Assembly (NCBI GenBank): GCA_903772945.1
Contig: CAICTM010000267.1
Span: 18,707 to 82,706 of the forward strand
Source of the DNA: Seminavis robusta
Lineage: Eukaryota; Bacillariophyta; Bacillariophyceae; Naviculales; Naviculaceae
Reading direction: 5' to 3'
DNA: 64,000 bases
The stretch's first letter is position 1. Every line of letters begins with the position of its first letter. The notes under the pieces were generated by a model. It was not told the origin of the DNA, searched no databases, and saw only the letters and a list, made by a program, of their open reading frames with translations. Below, piece after piece: positions 1 to 13,031 of the stretch. The translations under genes were made by a program, and so were the position numbers.

Positions 1-1196
1 ATTGGTTTGCCAGGGCTGAAAACCGCACTGTGGACATGATTTTTGTCGAAACGACGCCAGGCACGGTGGAGATTGCGGCTGATATGGAACGAGTACTAAA
101 AAAAGATGACAGCGCTCTAGTGTTGAAAATGTCCATTCAAACGGCTCAAAACCGAGCCGTAAAGTCCCAGTGGCTTGAGGCTCTCGCTGCTAAAGACCGG
201 TTTGGCTTCATTAAGGAGTACGACGAAGGTGAAGCGAACTTTTTGATGGCCTTTTCGGACGACCACGAGATGCTGGGACGATGGTTTGCTAGCGAAGCAA
301 TGGTTCGGCTTTCCATTCGCGAAAAGCTACTGCCGCCCTTTGACTACGTCGATGCCACCGATATTATGTCGTACCACAATCCCAGCAGACTGGCCGCGGA
401 CGCCTTCTGTGACAACAACCCTGAAGATGATGCCTGCGAAGGATTACTTGACCCGGAAAGGGCCCTAGTTCCTATTTCGTCCTTTGAGGTCAAGCTAAGT
501 ACTGTGGAGAATGCTGGGCGTGGCATCTTTGTGAAACACGACATTCAGGAAGGGTCCTACGTCTTTATCGATACCTGCGTGCAAAATGTGTACATTACGG
601 ATGCCACCATTCGCGTTGTGGATGAGTTTGTGGACCATGCTGAGAACATGACCATTCCCCTCAAGACCTGGAACATCCTTATGGGGTACGCGGATGGTTA
701 CGGCTTTACTGCCGAAGACTTTGGCTATCGAGCTTACGATGTCGATCCAGGAATCGCATCATTTGTCAACCACGGGTGCAACGGAACCGCCAATGTGGGT
801 GACGCCGAATATCAGTATCTGACAGAGCTATCGTACACAGGTTTTAACATTACAGCAGATCAAGAGCGATACAAGATCTACAATCCAGCCATGGATAGGA
901 GCCGGCGGACTGTGTCTTGCGCCGGAAGCCTAGCCATGAGGGACATGGAACAGGGCGAGGAAGTTTTCAACAACTACATGACCTTTGAAGCTTGGGATGA
1001 TGTGGACGAATATGCAGAGTCTCTTCGTGCCGAATGTGCTGGACAGGCAATTGGGCAAATCTCTGAGTATGAAATGTCTGCAAAACAACCACGCCAGCTA
1101 CTTCCTGTACATGCCAGTGAAGAGCGTCTGCAATTATTAGATTCAAACTTGACAGAGAGCTGTCGGCTTTGTGGGGTCATGCAAGATATATCATGA
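1..1196 (+). CDS. SET-domain protein, 5' end outside window
   Basis: The frame is open from the first bases, and the residues before the first ATG (position 36) look coding, so the true start probably lies upstream. About 398 residues are visible. The SET core is recognisable: AGRGIFV around 510-530, then FVNHGCNGTANV around 763-798 (the NHxCxxN-type cofactor/substrate motif), then EEVFNNY around 958-978 where the catalytic-tyrosine block normally sits. SET proteins transfer methyl groups from S-adenosylmethionine to lysines of histones or other proteins. The last block reads FNNY rather than the usual xDY, so activity is uncertain. A region of about 150 residues before SET matches nothing I know. 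The stop is TGA at 1194-1196. It is convergent with the GTPase gene. Confidence 0.8.
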   Translation, partial: WFARAENRTVDMIFVETTPGTVEIAADMERVLKKDDSALVLKMSIQTAQNRAVKSQWLEALAAKDRFGFIKEYDEGEANFLMAFSDDHEMLGRWFASEAMVRLSIREKLLPPFDYVDATDIMSYHNPSRLAADAFCDNNPEDDACEGLLDPERALVPISSFEVKLSTVENAGRGIFVKHDIQEGSYVFIDTCVQNVYITDATIRVVDEFVDHAENMTIPLKTWNILMGYADGYGFTAEDFGYRAYDVDPGIASFVNHGCNGTANVGDAEYQYLTELSYTGFNITADQERYKIYNPAMDRSRRTVSCAGSLAMRDMEQGEEVFNNYMTFEAWDDVDEYAESLRAECAGQAIGQISEYEMSAKQPRQLLPVHASEERLQLLDSNLTESCRLCGVMQDIS

Positions 1197-1619
1197 TGCT
1201 GCACATCTATCTCTGTTGGGGATTGATTCTGGAGGTTTGCCTCCGTGTTACAAGTACGAGCCGGCGTTACTTCATGCTGGAGCGGAGCTTTCTAGTTCTA
1301 AAAGTTTTATACAATTGGTTTCATAAGATTGGAAGCAAAGAGTTGTTCGGTTCAGACGCGATACATATAGCTCAGAACGGGGGCCACAGATGTAGGATGG
1401 CATGCCACCGACCTTTGAGCTACAACACTATAGTAGGCAGAAGGTAGAAAGAAAGGAATGATGTACCGGTATCCAGAGCGTGCCCAACTCGCAACATGCT
1501 ATTCGACCGCGGGCACTGTCAAGGGAGCCTTGTGCGGCATTTCGTTTTCGGCAAGCATAGAATGGTCAGATCCTTGGGAGGTTCAAGCGAAGACAACAAC
1601 AGCAAACGAACTGCGCTGC
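1197..1619. other. Intergenic, convergent gene ends
   Basis: This lies between the 3' ends of the SET gene and the GTPase gene. I see no conserved frame, RNA gene or repeat in it. Confidence 0.5.
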
Positions 1620-3842
1620 TCACTGAATTCGCTGTGGAGTGCGCCGTTGGCGTTTCGACGTCCGTAGGGCCGGTGGCGATTGCGCTTGTCCAGCACTAGT
1701 AGCTCTCCGTTTTTTCTTTGGCTGAGATGCATCCGCTTCGCTTTTAGCGGAAGAACGGACGGTCGTAGGAACATTCTTTTTTGGCTGTGATGAAGCGGCT
1801 CCATCGTTAGTCGCTCTCCCTTTCTTCTTTGGTCGAGAAGAATCAGCTTCATTGGTAGCGACAGAGGAATGGAACGTCGGATCTGTCACGCCGCAGCTTT
1901 CGTCTGCCTTCTTGGATGACAAATTCGTTGTCGGCTCAGCGCTTTCATTTGCGTTCTTTGATGCCACTGTCGCCACAGGTACCACGCTGGACTCCTCAAC
2001 CACCGGTGTCGTCCAGAAACTTGGCAAGGGTCTGGCAGCATGGTTGTCCTTGGATCGGCAAAACAGATAAATGATGTGGCCAAAATGATTTTGGGCGGTT
2101 GCAAAGTCTCTTGGTATCTCAAGAGAAACGAATCGGTCATGAGACTTGTTCAATGGGATTGCTCTTCCGCCAGGAGTAGCAGCTAGTTCCACCTTGCAAA
2201 CTTCATGAATGCTCTTGTGGTCACCAAACGAGCAATTCTTGCGGCCGCCTTTCGAACACCGAGACAGATGCCCTTGGAGTTGTGATTTATGTTGCTCCAA
2301 GACCAGGATTTCAGGGCCGAAGCACCGAGCAAACATTGGCTCGCATCGTAGCAGCAGAACCGACTCTAGAAGATTGTGCCAGTCGATTGGGGACAATGTT
2401 CTCCAGGTTGTCGACGTTCTTCGCTCCTTTTCCTCCACGCTAAACCATCGTTTGATATCCCAGGTGTTTGCATGATGGTTGATGGTCGCCAAGAATCCCA
2501 TAATCAGTTTGGCCCATTCTTTGTCCATGCCTTCTTGGTGTCCCTCGTCGGAACACAGACACTGCAAACTTTGCAACTGGTATGCGACATGGACCAAATC
2601 TTTGAGGCCCTCGCCGTAGTCCGTCGAAAAGGTATCGGACGCAGCCTTTGCCATCTTATCGTACCCCTCCCAACACCTTTCCCGCAGCTGGTGTGTGGAC
2701 TTTCCCAGCGCTTTGTGCATCTCCATAAATACCTCCAGATGGTTCAAAAAGTGAGACGGATTGGCATCATTGTTCTTCATCATGTGCTCCAAGGCTCTCT
2801 CGGCAATCGCTGGCTGAATGTGTCCTCCAATACGCTGCTCCATTGCCAGGACCAATTTGTCGAAACCCGAGCCACGGCAGAGACGCCCCCGAAAGCTATC
2901 GGCACTGTTGTCGCCGCCAGTGCTATCGTTGTTGTCGGTTTGATTGTGTTGTAGCAGAGCGTGCATCTTGTCAAACTTTTGCTCGACAGAGAACGGGCCC
3001 CATTCGTCAGCCCCGCATTCTTGTCTGCCAATCTCGTCGAACCAATTCAAAGGGACTTGTTTTGTGAATTCTTCTTTGCTCATTCCAGAACCGGCATCGA
3101 AAAGAAGCGCTGATGTGGTCGATGTGGGCACCAAGACGGGGTAGTTGTTATTGTTGGGGGTGGAGTGCTCTAATTGTTGATCTGGGCTTTTACCAAAGAC
3201 GGTTTCGATGAGTTTGTGTGTCTCTTGGAACATCTGTTGCTCTTCCTTGGTCAACTGAACGGCATCCTTGATTTTGTTCCATAGGATGAAGCAGGGAACC
3301 CTTCCCATTTTGTCACGAGTCATCTGGACAAACTTGAGGAGTTCAATTTGTTGTGTGTCTTCCACCGGCTTTGTGGCATCTAAAACGACAATTGTGGCAT
3401 CCAGCGACCCCCATTGCTGCCGACAGTAAGACCGAACACGTGCGTCCATACTGGGTGTGTCCATCAGAGTCAATCGACAGCCATGCCACATGGCGATGGG
3501 ATGTTTCCGAGCAGGCACCATGTAGTAGTGGTTGCTCACCGCGTCCTCATCACCTTTCTTCTCGTCGTCGTTGCTACGTAGAGACTCATTCTTCAATTTG
3601 ACTTGATTGTAGATGGCTTTGATAGGATCCGGATCGACGTGATCCGATGCACTACTACTGTTCTTCTGGCTGGATTCATCGGAGTTCCCAAGCTCAAAGG
3701 CATCAATGCTTTCGGTCGTTCGTTTTCCTTCTTGACGACCAATTTCAGCGACAAGGCCGCTAGCCAAGGCGTTCACCACTGATGACTTGCCACTCCCTTC
3801 GCACCCCAGCACAGCGACGTTGAGGTAAAATGCCGCCGCCAT
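1620..3842 (-). CDS. P-loop GTPase-like protein with basic C-terminal tail
   Basis: Single exon, 740 residues, starting at the ATG whose first base is 3842. The Walker A/G1 loop GCEGSGKS is at residues 13-20. A G3-like DTPS is at 128-131, after a hydrophobic strand, and a G4-like NKIKD at 189-193 follows a second strand. This order fits a TRAFAC-type GTPase, although DTPS replaces the usual DxxG, so hydrolysis may differ. The middle, about 200-600, is helical with no domain I recognise. The C-terminal roughly 100 residues alternate Ser/Ala-rich stretches with PKKK and KKKRR clusters, which look like nuclear localisation signals and repeat three times (RPKKKGR, QPKKN, QPKKKRR). A nuclear GTPase is an inference. 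The exact family (dynamin-like, GB1-like or other) is unresolved. Confidence 0.8.
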   Translation of the reverse strand: MAAAFYLNVAVLGCEGSGKSSVVNALASGLVAEIGRQEGKRTTESIDAFELGNSDESSQKNSSSASDHVDPDPIKAIYNQVKLKNESLRSNDDEKKGDEDAVSNHYYMVPARKHPIAMWHGCRLTLMDTPSMDARVRSYCRQQWGSLDATIVVLDATKPVEDTQQIELLKFVQMTRDKMGRVPCFILWNKIKDAVQLTKEEQQMFQETHKLIETVFGKSPDQQLEHSTPNNNNYPVLVPTSTTSALLFDAGSGMSKEEFTKQVPLNWFDEIGRQECGADEWGPFSVEQKFDKMHALLQHNQTDNNDSTGGDNSADSFRGRLCRGSGFDKLVLAMEQRIGGHIQPAIAERALEHMMKNNDANPSHFLNHLEVFMEMHKALGKSTHQLRERCWEGYDKMAKAASDTFSTDYGEGLKDLVHVAYQLQSLQCLCSDEGHQEGMDKEWAKLIMGFLATINHHANTWDIKRWFSVEEKERRTSTTWRTLSPIDWHNLLESVLLLRCEPMFARCFGPEILVLEQHKSQLQGHLSRCSKGGRKNCSFGDHKSIHEVCKVELAATPGGRAIPLNKSHDRFVSLEIPRDFATAQNHFGHIIYLFCRSKDNHAARPLPSFWTTPVVEESSVVPVATVASKNANESAEPTTNLSSKKADESCGVTDPTFHSSVATNEADSSRPKKKGRATNDGAASSQPKKNVPTTVRSSAKSEADASQPKKKRRATSAGQAQSPPALRTSKRQRRTPQRIQ

Positions 3843-6020
3843 GGTGATAAGTGGTATTCTATTCGTTCAACTGTTGTTTCTTCTTCTCTGCGCCACACTC
3901 GTCGATCGAGCTGACATCAACTCCACCAAAGTGCGAAGTCAAGTCGGCCATTGTTCGGGTTGAAGTCTTCCGCTGACGTCGATCACGTGACCAAAGGAGC
4001 CTCCACGCTCAGACACCACGCTGACGATGCGACGTTGGAAGATCCATTGATGAGACGCGCCACAAAAAGCAAGGGAAGATTGTCTTCAAACCAATGGCAT
4101 GCACTAATAGAACTTACTGAAGGATATACTGTTTTGTGAATCGCATCGTATCGGTTGAATACTACTAGTCAGCCAATGACGGCTCCGGCCAAAGGAATTT
4201 CAATTGCTATTGGCAGTCTCCTACCGCGCCCAACTTCGAAATCCCGGTGTCCCAACCCCTCCTTTCTCCATCATCTCTCCCAAATTGGTGCAAGAATAGG
4301 TGCAAGTTGACACCATGGGCGTATCTGGCTGGGGTTGTTGTGCTGGAGGCAGGGGAGTGATGGTCCAGTGTTGCTCCCAGTACAAAACTGTATGTGTGGT
4401 TCAGCCAGGTTTGGCTGGTGCACGGTTAGCAAGCAGCCAAGCGGTGACAGATCAAGGTGGCTCTGGTTGTGGGTTGTGAAGGCCTGTCATCGTGGTGGAT
4501 CCACTGCAGGTTGAAACTGTCTTGTTTTGTGGTGAAAGACGTGATCTGGCTGATGATTCGACTCAATCAGGAATGAGACTGAACTAGAACAGCAAGCACA
4601 CGTCACCGTTCCGGTAGAGTAGAGTAGAGTAGAGTAGAGTAGAGTAGCTACTATCAAAACGCTGAATGGAGCCCGATTCTGAAGTCGAAGCTACTACATG
4701 TACATGCACTGCACCGGGCCCTCAAGCTTTCTAGAGGCCAATTCTACGGGATTTGGCTCCAACAGTTCACTTGGAGAAAAAGCATGCTGAGATCAACGCA
4801 AAATGCACCTGCGACGGCTGGCTCTTCGAGAAGAAACAGGTTGTAAATCTCATTGTTGTCACTAGCTAGCTACGTTCAATCATCGTATACCCAGCCACTA
4901 GGTATGGATACTGAATAGAAAATGGATATATTATCTCGATTGATTAGCATCTGAATGGCCTCCATCCAGATGCATATTGCATGTGACCATTCACGCAAAC
5001 CTCACGCAAGTCGCTGCCTCTCAACGTCTCTCATCTCTCATCCGAGATGAGTTTTCCCCCATCGTCCAACATTGTTCGAACAATGCAGTCTGCTGCGCCC
5101 CAGAGCCACACCAACATCACGCTTTTGCATCATCAATTTACGTACCGGTGCTGCATGCTGCGTGGGAGTATTGCACAACGATCACATACCGTACTGTACT
5201 GCACATCGTAAATCAGAAGGAGCCTCAAACACTTGTCGCTGCCGCGCTGTGTTAGCTGCTGGGTGCCAAAGAGCTGGTGGAGACCAACACGAAGCACAAC
5301 GTGATCTCCAAAGCTTAGTTGTGGAGTGTTGGGGTCACTGTGTGCTGGGGGGCAGGCGCTACTAAGGCCTGTAAGTCTCGCTGAGAACCGTTACTAGTAC
5401 ACCAGTACCAATTGAGAACATTCGCTGTATGAAGTTTTTTGCCTTGAAAGTGTCGAGTGTCGAGGCTTGTGGCTTGTGGCTTGTGGAGACACCTTGAAGC
5501 TTCAAGAAAGTTTCGCTTAAAAAGATATAACAAAACATGAATGGTACTCAGAGAATCTATATTACATGTAGTTATAATGTAATAACCATGCTTACATAAC
5601 TCGTTAAGCACCTTATGGCTTAAGAGTCATTGAAGCTTCAATGAAGAGGTCGCTCTAAAGATTTATGTCTCTCAAACAGCTAGCTGCACCTGCATCACCA
5701 TTCAAACAGCTTACGAAAGGGTTTCCGGCAGCTCTGCATGCAATGCGATGCCTTGTGTGTTACAGTACGTTGTTACGTTCAGCGAACCTGGCAGCCTGCG
5801 GTCTCAACGAGCACCAGCAACCGACCACCGCTCAACAACCAATCAGGAACATAAGTCCAAGCCTACCTGTACATTGCCCTCTCATCAATCAACTGGCATG
5901 ACCAATCTCTGATTGCTACCTTGCTACTTTGCTCATCCAGCCTTGCCGATCCAACCTTGCTCGTCCAACCTTGCCAAGGGAATAGTCTGAAGCCTCGGCT
6001 TTCATCAGAAAAAAGTCAGG
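3843..6020. other. Intergenic, 2.2 kb without a supported gene
   Basis: Short open frames here are unlike coding sequence. The region holds an AGAGT microsatellite (4616-4645), a short GCTTGTG direct repeat near 5464-5486, and repeated CCAACCTTGC-type words near 5950-5975. It must contain the promoters of the GTPase gene on the minus strand and the receptor gene on the plus strand. Confidence 0.5.
4616..4645. repeat. (AGAGT)6 microsatellite
   Basis: Six perfect tandem AGAGT units, with a partial unit on each side. Confidence 0.9.
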
Positions 6021-9000
6021 ATGAGTCGGAGCCAAGAAGTGTCCTCTTGCAGCAGTGTGGAGGAGACCATGAAGAGTAACAGTGGTATTGCCATGGACGA
6101 ACAGAATGGTCCCTCCAAGAAGGCCACCACCACTCGGAGTTTTCATCACGACGATCCACCCCGATTGCCCGCTATAGCCACGACGGCAATAATCACCAAA
6201 GACGAAGAAAAGACTGGGACGATTGTAGAAGTTCCCCTGACTAGCTACGCATCCACGGGAAGTCACAACAACAGCAGCAGCTTTCTGGACGTTCCATCGA
6301 CCGCCTCGTCGGTGCAATTCTCCTTGGCCAATACAACCACGGATTCTGCCTCGGGAATTCTTAGCACTGGAAGCAGCAGTAACCGATCCGTCTTTACGTT
6401 TCGCAGTGGCATCGGCAAACGCTCTCTCGATTTGAGAAAGCTCCCAATCGACACGAGTTTGTTCCTCACAAGTCGCATCAGTGGCAGCAAGAGCAACAAG
6501 TCATCGTCCGACAACAGCTCGAGTAGCAACAAACCAAAGGATGACAAGGCCGCGATCGGCGACAACCAGCAGAGCAGTAGTCAGAACCAGAATAATAGCA
6601 GCAGCACGGATCCAGAAGATCAACAACAACCTCCACAAGTCATGGACCACAGCGACGACACACAACACGACGACGATGACTATGATGATGAACACGCCAA
6701 CAAAAGCAAAAGCAAAAGCAAGGATCGTCCCAGAAAAAGACGGCGGCGGAAACCAGACGACAACAACAAAAAATCGACTAGTACTCTCAAAGCAGCACCC
6801 ACACAAGAATCCATGGCACGATGGTGCCTGCGATCGACCTGCTTACGATCCAGTTTGTCACTGCAATCTCAAATGCTACTCTCCTTTGGAGTAGTCTCAT
6901 CACTCACCATTGGAATTGTCATGGTCATTTGCATTGTCGTCAGCATTGTGTCGGGCAACAAAGTTCACGAACTCACCAAGGACTCCCTCCACGAATTCTC
7001 CCATGAAATGGAAGGCAAAATGGTCCGCTATGTCGCCGAAGCGCTCAATTCGCAGCTGTCGCCCGATGACATTGTTCACATCCTCCACGACGCCACGGTC
7101 GATCGATTTGTGGGATATCCCAATCATCCGGGATACGAAAATGATACTCTGACGCCGTTTCGAGATGTCTACACCCGTAACAACATTTACCCCGTCAAGG
7201 GACCTCCCGCTCTCATGGATTGGGAATTGCAACCTTATACCGTCACCGAAGAAAACTTTACCGAGCACGTGCAACACAAACGACGATTCAATCTCTACCG
7301 AGCCTACAAATACTTTACCACGGCGGCTGCTGCCTACAACTTTCCAGGGAGCTGCAATCCGGAGGCATCAATGGGAGATTACGACTGGTATCGCGATTGT
7401 ACTCCCGCCAACAACAATGTGACCACGGGGGGCGTCGTGCATCCGGTAGCCACCAGTCAACACATTTACGAGCGAGCATCGGATCTGACACCACTCTTGA
7501 AAGCCATTTACGAAACCACACCCAATCTACGAGACCTCGGTATTTGTTTTGCCAATGACGGAGCCGGATCCTGCATCCAATTTCCCGGCGTCTCCATCAA
7601 TGGTACACTGTCCTATATCAGTGACGGATGCGATTGGATGAAATCACCCAATCCCTATCAACCAGACCGACCCATTGGGACGCCGGAAATGATTGCCAAA
7701 TGTCATGCCAGGGGACAGATTGTCTACAATCGAGAATACAATCCAATGGAACGACCGTGGTGTTCCCAACAGGCCCTCGAACCAGATACAGTCCATTTGG
7801 TCGGACCCTTTCCCGATGCTTGGAATGAACAGGCACAAATCGTTTTGCTTGGCCAGGCCATTTACGATCCACTTACATTGGAATTTGTAGCTTGCTCGTT
7901 CTTCGATGTTACCATCACGTATGTCCAAGACACGCTCCTCAAGAGCAGAGTAACACCCAATTCGCATGTCACCATTACGCGATTTGATGACCAAGGGACT
8001 GTGACGGCATCGTCGGCATGGAATCCAACACCTGAGCATCATCGTCCTTCTCACGACGAAGAAGCGGACCCGGAGTTTCTGAATGACTTTTTGTCCTTGT
8101 CCAATTCCCAAGAAGAAGAAGAAGGCAAGAGCAATCACAAGTACGGAAAACAAAAGAACCTGCAGTTTGACGGACCACCGGCAATTCATCAATTGGAAAT
8201 CGGTGTGGACCAAGATGGCTATCGAGACTTTTACGAAATGATTGACTACAGCCAAGTGTGGGATCCAAAGGAGGTTCGAGAAACCTACGCCAACCTCATT
8301 CGGCATGATTCCGGTTACTTGGTGGCGGCCTATCCGCTACCACCTGTACCCGAAGAGTACAATCCACTCTATCGACCACACTTCGTAGTCATAATGTCCG
8401 TGTCCACGGAAGATGTGTTTAAACCCGTGGTTCGATTGCAAGACTACGTGGATGATCAAGTCGCAAAGCTGGTGTACTTTTCACTCGTTGCGGCTCTGGT
8501 GGGATGGGGGCTCATGCTCGTGGTGATCTTCGTCGTCTCACAAACATTGACAATGCCGCTCAAGAGTATGAATCAATCCACCAGAGCCATTGTCCAGAAC
8601 TTTGCAGGCAACTCGGAACGGGGGATTGCCTATAACGCACAACAGTACTACTACCATCCCATGCTGACGCGATGTACGCCGGAAACAGAAATATCGCACG
8701 TGGTAACTCAATACGAAAAGATGGTGCAGAAATTTTCCGGTTCCAGCAAAATGGCCAAGGCCGTGCAAGAGCGATTCACAGAGCTGGCCAATCATTTTAG
8801 TTTTGAACATGAATTTGCAGAACTGTACCAAAGCCGACAAGATGGCAGTTTTGCATATGGCTTCGATGAGGTGGTGCTGCCGACAGGAAACAGTAGCAGC
8901 AGCATCATCACCACATCGACCACAAACTCCAGCTCCACTGCTTGCAAGAAGCGATCAAACGACCGCCACAGGAAAAGGAATGGGGCACATTTGATCCATT

Positions 9001-12000
9001 TTGGGCCCATAGTGACGGGCTCGCAAGCGCATTTGAATCCGCGCAAGAAAAAGAAGAAGGGCAACCTTACGGATGTCAATGCAACTCTTGTTGTCAAGAG
9101 GGGTCATCTGACGTCGCCACTATTTGTTTGGATAGTGGTTTTCATCGTTACACCATTGCTCATCACAACTATCACCATGTCAGCTATTGTCACCTACAAT
9201 GTTTCGGGTGAATTGACCGAAGTCATTGATAGTGGCAAAATGGAGTATGTGAATATGGAGAAGTTCAGTCTTAGTGCTGCTGTCACGCTACGGGCTAGCT
9301 GGATTGCACACACGACGGAGAAATCGACGAGTGACTTACACGTTCTTTCACGCTATGCCAGCTGGCTGTTATTTGATGGCTTGGAACGGAGAGACTCGTT
9401 CACGGAGCTGGCGACTGGGGCTGAGGAATGCAAGGTAGGGAAGGGATCCGAATGTCCCTATTTGAGGGAAGTCCCTTGTGAGTGCGAACGAGATCCAAGA
9501 TCGGGCACATGTCTTGGCGGATTCGATACTTTTGAAAACTACGCCTTCCGATACCAGCAAGAACCCTTCTTTGTTTGCGAGTCGACTGATACGGCAGAAA
9601 ACGGCGACCGCAATTCATCTCTGAGCTTTCCCGATCTATCCAATTCACCAAGAACGACTGCTTGGTGGGACGACGTGACCACGGTCCCTGGAAATGAAAA
9701 GGGGTCGTTAGCAGGAGGTTACGACACCACATACGATCGACTGCGTGTCCTTTCGGCTATTCCGGTCTTTCAAACATTATACAACCAAAACAGCATACAG
9801 AGGTCGGTTTTACAGAGCGCTGTTGCAATGGAGGCTGATGGCATGGTCGTCGGATTTCACGGATGTGCCATCAATTTTGCTGCGATGCCTGCATTCTGGC
9901 AATCCACCTACGATAACCATGCCCATGATCTGCGCCCCAATTTGTGCCCAATTGGGTAAGTATCTTTGGCATCTTGTGCTTACAGTTCTTGCTTATGATG
10001 GCTTGTGAACTGACATGAGTTCGTCTTCTAGAAAGTTCGGCTTTGACCCAAGATGCCGTGAATGGTATGATACCGGCAAAAAACTTGCCGAAAGCAAAGA
10101 AGCCGAGCTCTTTGTCGCTGCTCCATACACATTCGAAGTCGGCAACTTCGTTGGTCAAACTTGCACAAAACCTCTGATTGATCCACGAACAGGAGAACAC
10201 GTTGGCCAATCGTTTGTCGACTACAGGTCAGATCCCATTTTCGATATCCTTGACCCGAAAAGTACAATTTTGGGTGATGGCGGCTATCCCATGCTGATTG
10301 CAGTCCGGGAAGATCTCGACGGGGCCAACACCTTGGTTGGCCCTGGCGTAGAGGCACAGGATGGCACGCTAGATGATATTGAAGATCTTGTTCTCAAGAA
10401 TGACCTGGGCTGTTCCGAACCCGAATGTGAACGTCATCGAGAGGAATTCAGAGCAGTATTGAATGCGATGGAATCTGGCAAGACTGGCACCGGCTCATAC
10501 TCGGTTCGAATGGACGATGGTGCAGAGGAAACAATGTTTATCGCATACGCCCCAGTCAAGCTGAAGAGCTACTCCCCCGTCAACAGCTCTGACTTTAGTC
10601 GTGGCGTGTCGGAGTCACATTACACTATATACTACTTGGGGCTTACCGAAACGGAGACAGCCTTGGTCTCCGCATTTGACCAAGTTGAGGACGACATCAA
10701 CTTGACAATTGATATTGGTATCTTGGTTCTTTGTATCACGATTTTCTTGGCGACTTTCGCAGTGATCTACATTTCATATTGGGTGGCCATTTCCATTGCT
10801 CAGCCGATGCTGTACCTTCTGGGATTGATCCGGCAAATCAATGAGTAAGTTTTTGCGTATTCATGTATGTTCACACAACGAACTCGATCATTCAGAACCT
10901 CAATGGTATCTCCGTTTCGTCTTTATTTTTCAGCGTCAACGATGATGAACTGTTGGTAGAGTTTGATGTGGCTGCAGGTTCGCTGGAGGTCAAAAGTGTA
11001 GCAAGCGCCATGAGAACCCTCCATAAGATTGTCAAGTGCGCCAATTCTGCCTATTTCGCAGGAGATATCGATAAGGCTTATGCCGTCTTGACGGATGCGG
11101 CAAGACTCTTCAAGCGCTTGGGGAACAAGAAGGCTATGGGTGTGGCTTACAACAATCTCGGGAATACCATGTTGGCTATGTACAGGACAGCGAAGGGGAC
11201 TGGTGCTGGACTCTACTGTGGTTTGACACACACTGAAATCGTGCTGAAGGGAATGTCATACTTTCACGAATCAATCCAACTGGGCGAAAAGGCATACGAC
11301 GAATTCTACGAAGCAGAGGGGTGGTCCCCAAGCTGTCTGGACTTTATGCAGCACTTGGCCAACCGGTATTTCAACCGTGCTATGTTCCTGCTCACCGTGA
11401 AAGATGACCATGAGAACCCAAAAGAGCTGGAGGGCTTGGGAATGAGAGACTTGCAAATTGCACGAGATATGGATGTAAGTTGCATCGAGCTCTATCGAGG
11501 CCGTTGCTCTCTGCCCACAGCCCTGCTAACCCTCCTTGTTCATCTTGTCTACCTTCCCCCAGGTGGAAATCATTGATCAGGGTACAGAGGTTGGCTGGAA
11601 GGTGAACACTGTTGAGAAGCTCTACAATGTTGCATTGAACAGAGCCCGGGGGCACCTCCTACTGTTGGAGATGGGTTTTCCCGATGACTGGGACTTGGAG
11701 GAGCTACTAGAGGAATTGTTCCAGTCGTTGAAGAAGGAGATCAAGTTGAAACTGCACACATCAGGGCTCTTTCACGAGCTGAGTCCGGCTGGGCGTATGC
11801 AGCAGGTAGAAACAGAGCTGATGAGGTACAAGGTGTTGAAGGGCGATTTGGCTACAGCTTCCAAAATTGCCATTCGCATGCTCATGGAGGACGAATTCAT
11901 CTTGCCTGAGGCTCAGGTCAAGGCAGTGCAAGTACTGTTGTCGACCACTGAGGACGATATTTCTAATGTTCACTTGAATCGGCGGCTGGCACTCTACGAA

Positions 12001-12231
12001 TCGTGGCTGCAGCGAGCCAAAGGCGGCTGTGATAGAGCCACGGCATCGCACGACGGCGAAGACGGGGACGACATTTCTGAAGTGGTAATGATGTCAGTCG
12101 CAAAGCTGAGCATGAGTTTGTCACAAATCGAAACCGATGTGGCGGCCACATCTGAAGAGTTCCGCCAGGCCAAGAAATCCTCCCTCCTCGCGACGACACG
12201 AGGAGATGTCACAATGGAATCCTTCAGGTGA
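6021..12231 (+). CDS. Large membrane receptor with two Cache-like sensor regions and TPR-like C-terminus
   Basis: Four exons: 6021-9955, 10032-10844, 10934-11474, 11563-12231. All three introns are GT-AG and keep frame, giving 1,985 residues. Residues 1-260 are cytosolic-looking, Ser/Asn-rich and charged. Transmembrane segments lie near 287-311, 818-840, 1035-1060 and 1538-1562, enclosing two large loops of about 500 and 475 residues. Each loop carries a Cache/PDC-type signature: YNPMERPWC near 575 and FDPRCREWYD spanning the first splice junction near 1315-1325. TM2 and TM4 are each followed by a short HAMP-like helix. The C-terminal 400 residues are helical with TPR-like repeats near 1605-1665. 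Cache domains bind small molecules outside the cell. I find no kinase, cyclase or phosphatase output domain, so signalling probably passes through partners (inference). Confidence 0.88.
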
Positions 12232-13031
12232 CTCACGAAGAAAGTATTTAAGAATCAGATTGTACCCGTACCATCATGACACCTCCACCTGAATATGTAG
12301 ATACTAGCTATTGTAAATAGTCGTGTGTTATTGCAACCAAAGGTACATACCGGTACATGCAGGAGGAAGGAGCCCCCTGCATTTGTACCCTTTACGGACA
12401 ACCCCGAAGTGCAGCCATCAACGACAAGGAAGAAGAATAGGTTGAGCTTGTAACATGAAGCATTGTTCCTTTCTCCTTGGGGTCAACAGCGTACATCACA
12501 AATCCAATGGTCGAGACGGGAAAAAGTCATCGTGGGGTGCATTGGCCCACCTACGCGGCTTTCGTGAAGCTCCGATTCTGTGCATCCACATTGATTTCAA
12601 TCAAGTCGCCTTTTTGATCGTAATCCTTATTCAAACCACCCTCTGCAGGAGGGTGGTCTAGCACACCATAATGGTCGGGGTCATTTTCGACACGGGCCCG
12701 CAACCATGTAACAAATTAATTCTCCCAAAGTCACCCAGGGTGGGCTGGAAAGACTTTCAAGATCAAAAGCAAAATTCTGCTGCTTGCTGTGTTTTACGAG
12801 GGCAAGGATCCTCGTCAATGGTAGGCCACCCGAGTGCGAGCTCGTGTAACGTCGACAAACGTTGTGTCAAAGGAGTACCGGTAGTGCTGTCAGGGCCTTC
12901 ACGGAACGAAGAGAGAGGGAATTGTCCCAGCACCGCCATGATATTGCCCAACCATGAAATATCGTCTCCCTCTTGTGTTGGTGTGGGGCACAGTTGTCGT
13001 GGCTGACTGGCCAGTTGGCCTTTGATTGTCG
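12232..13031. other. Intergenic, convergent gene ends
   Basis: Separates the 3' ends of the Cache receptor and the seven-helix receptor. Short open frames at 12455-13006 have no coding character. Nothing else is recognised. Confidence 0.5.

Noticed and set aside
4977-5365. Overlapping short frames upstream of the Cache receptor
   Set aside because: Cys/His-rich translations without pattern. They overlap one another in different frames.
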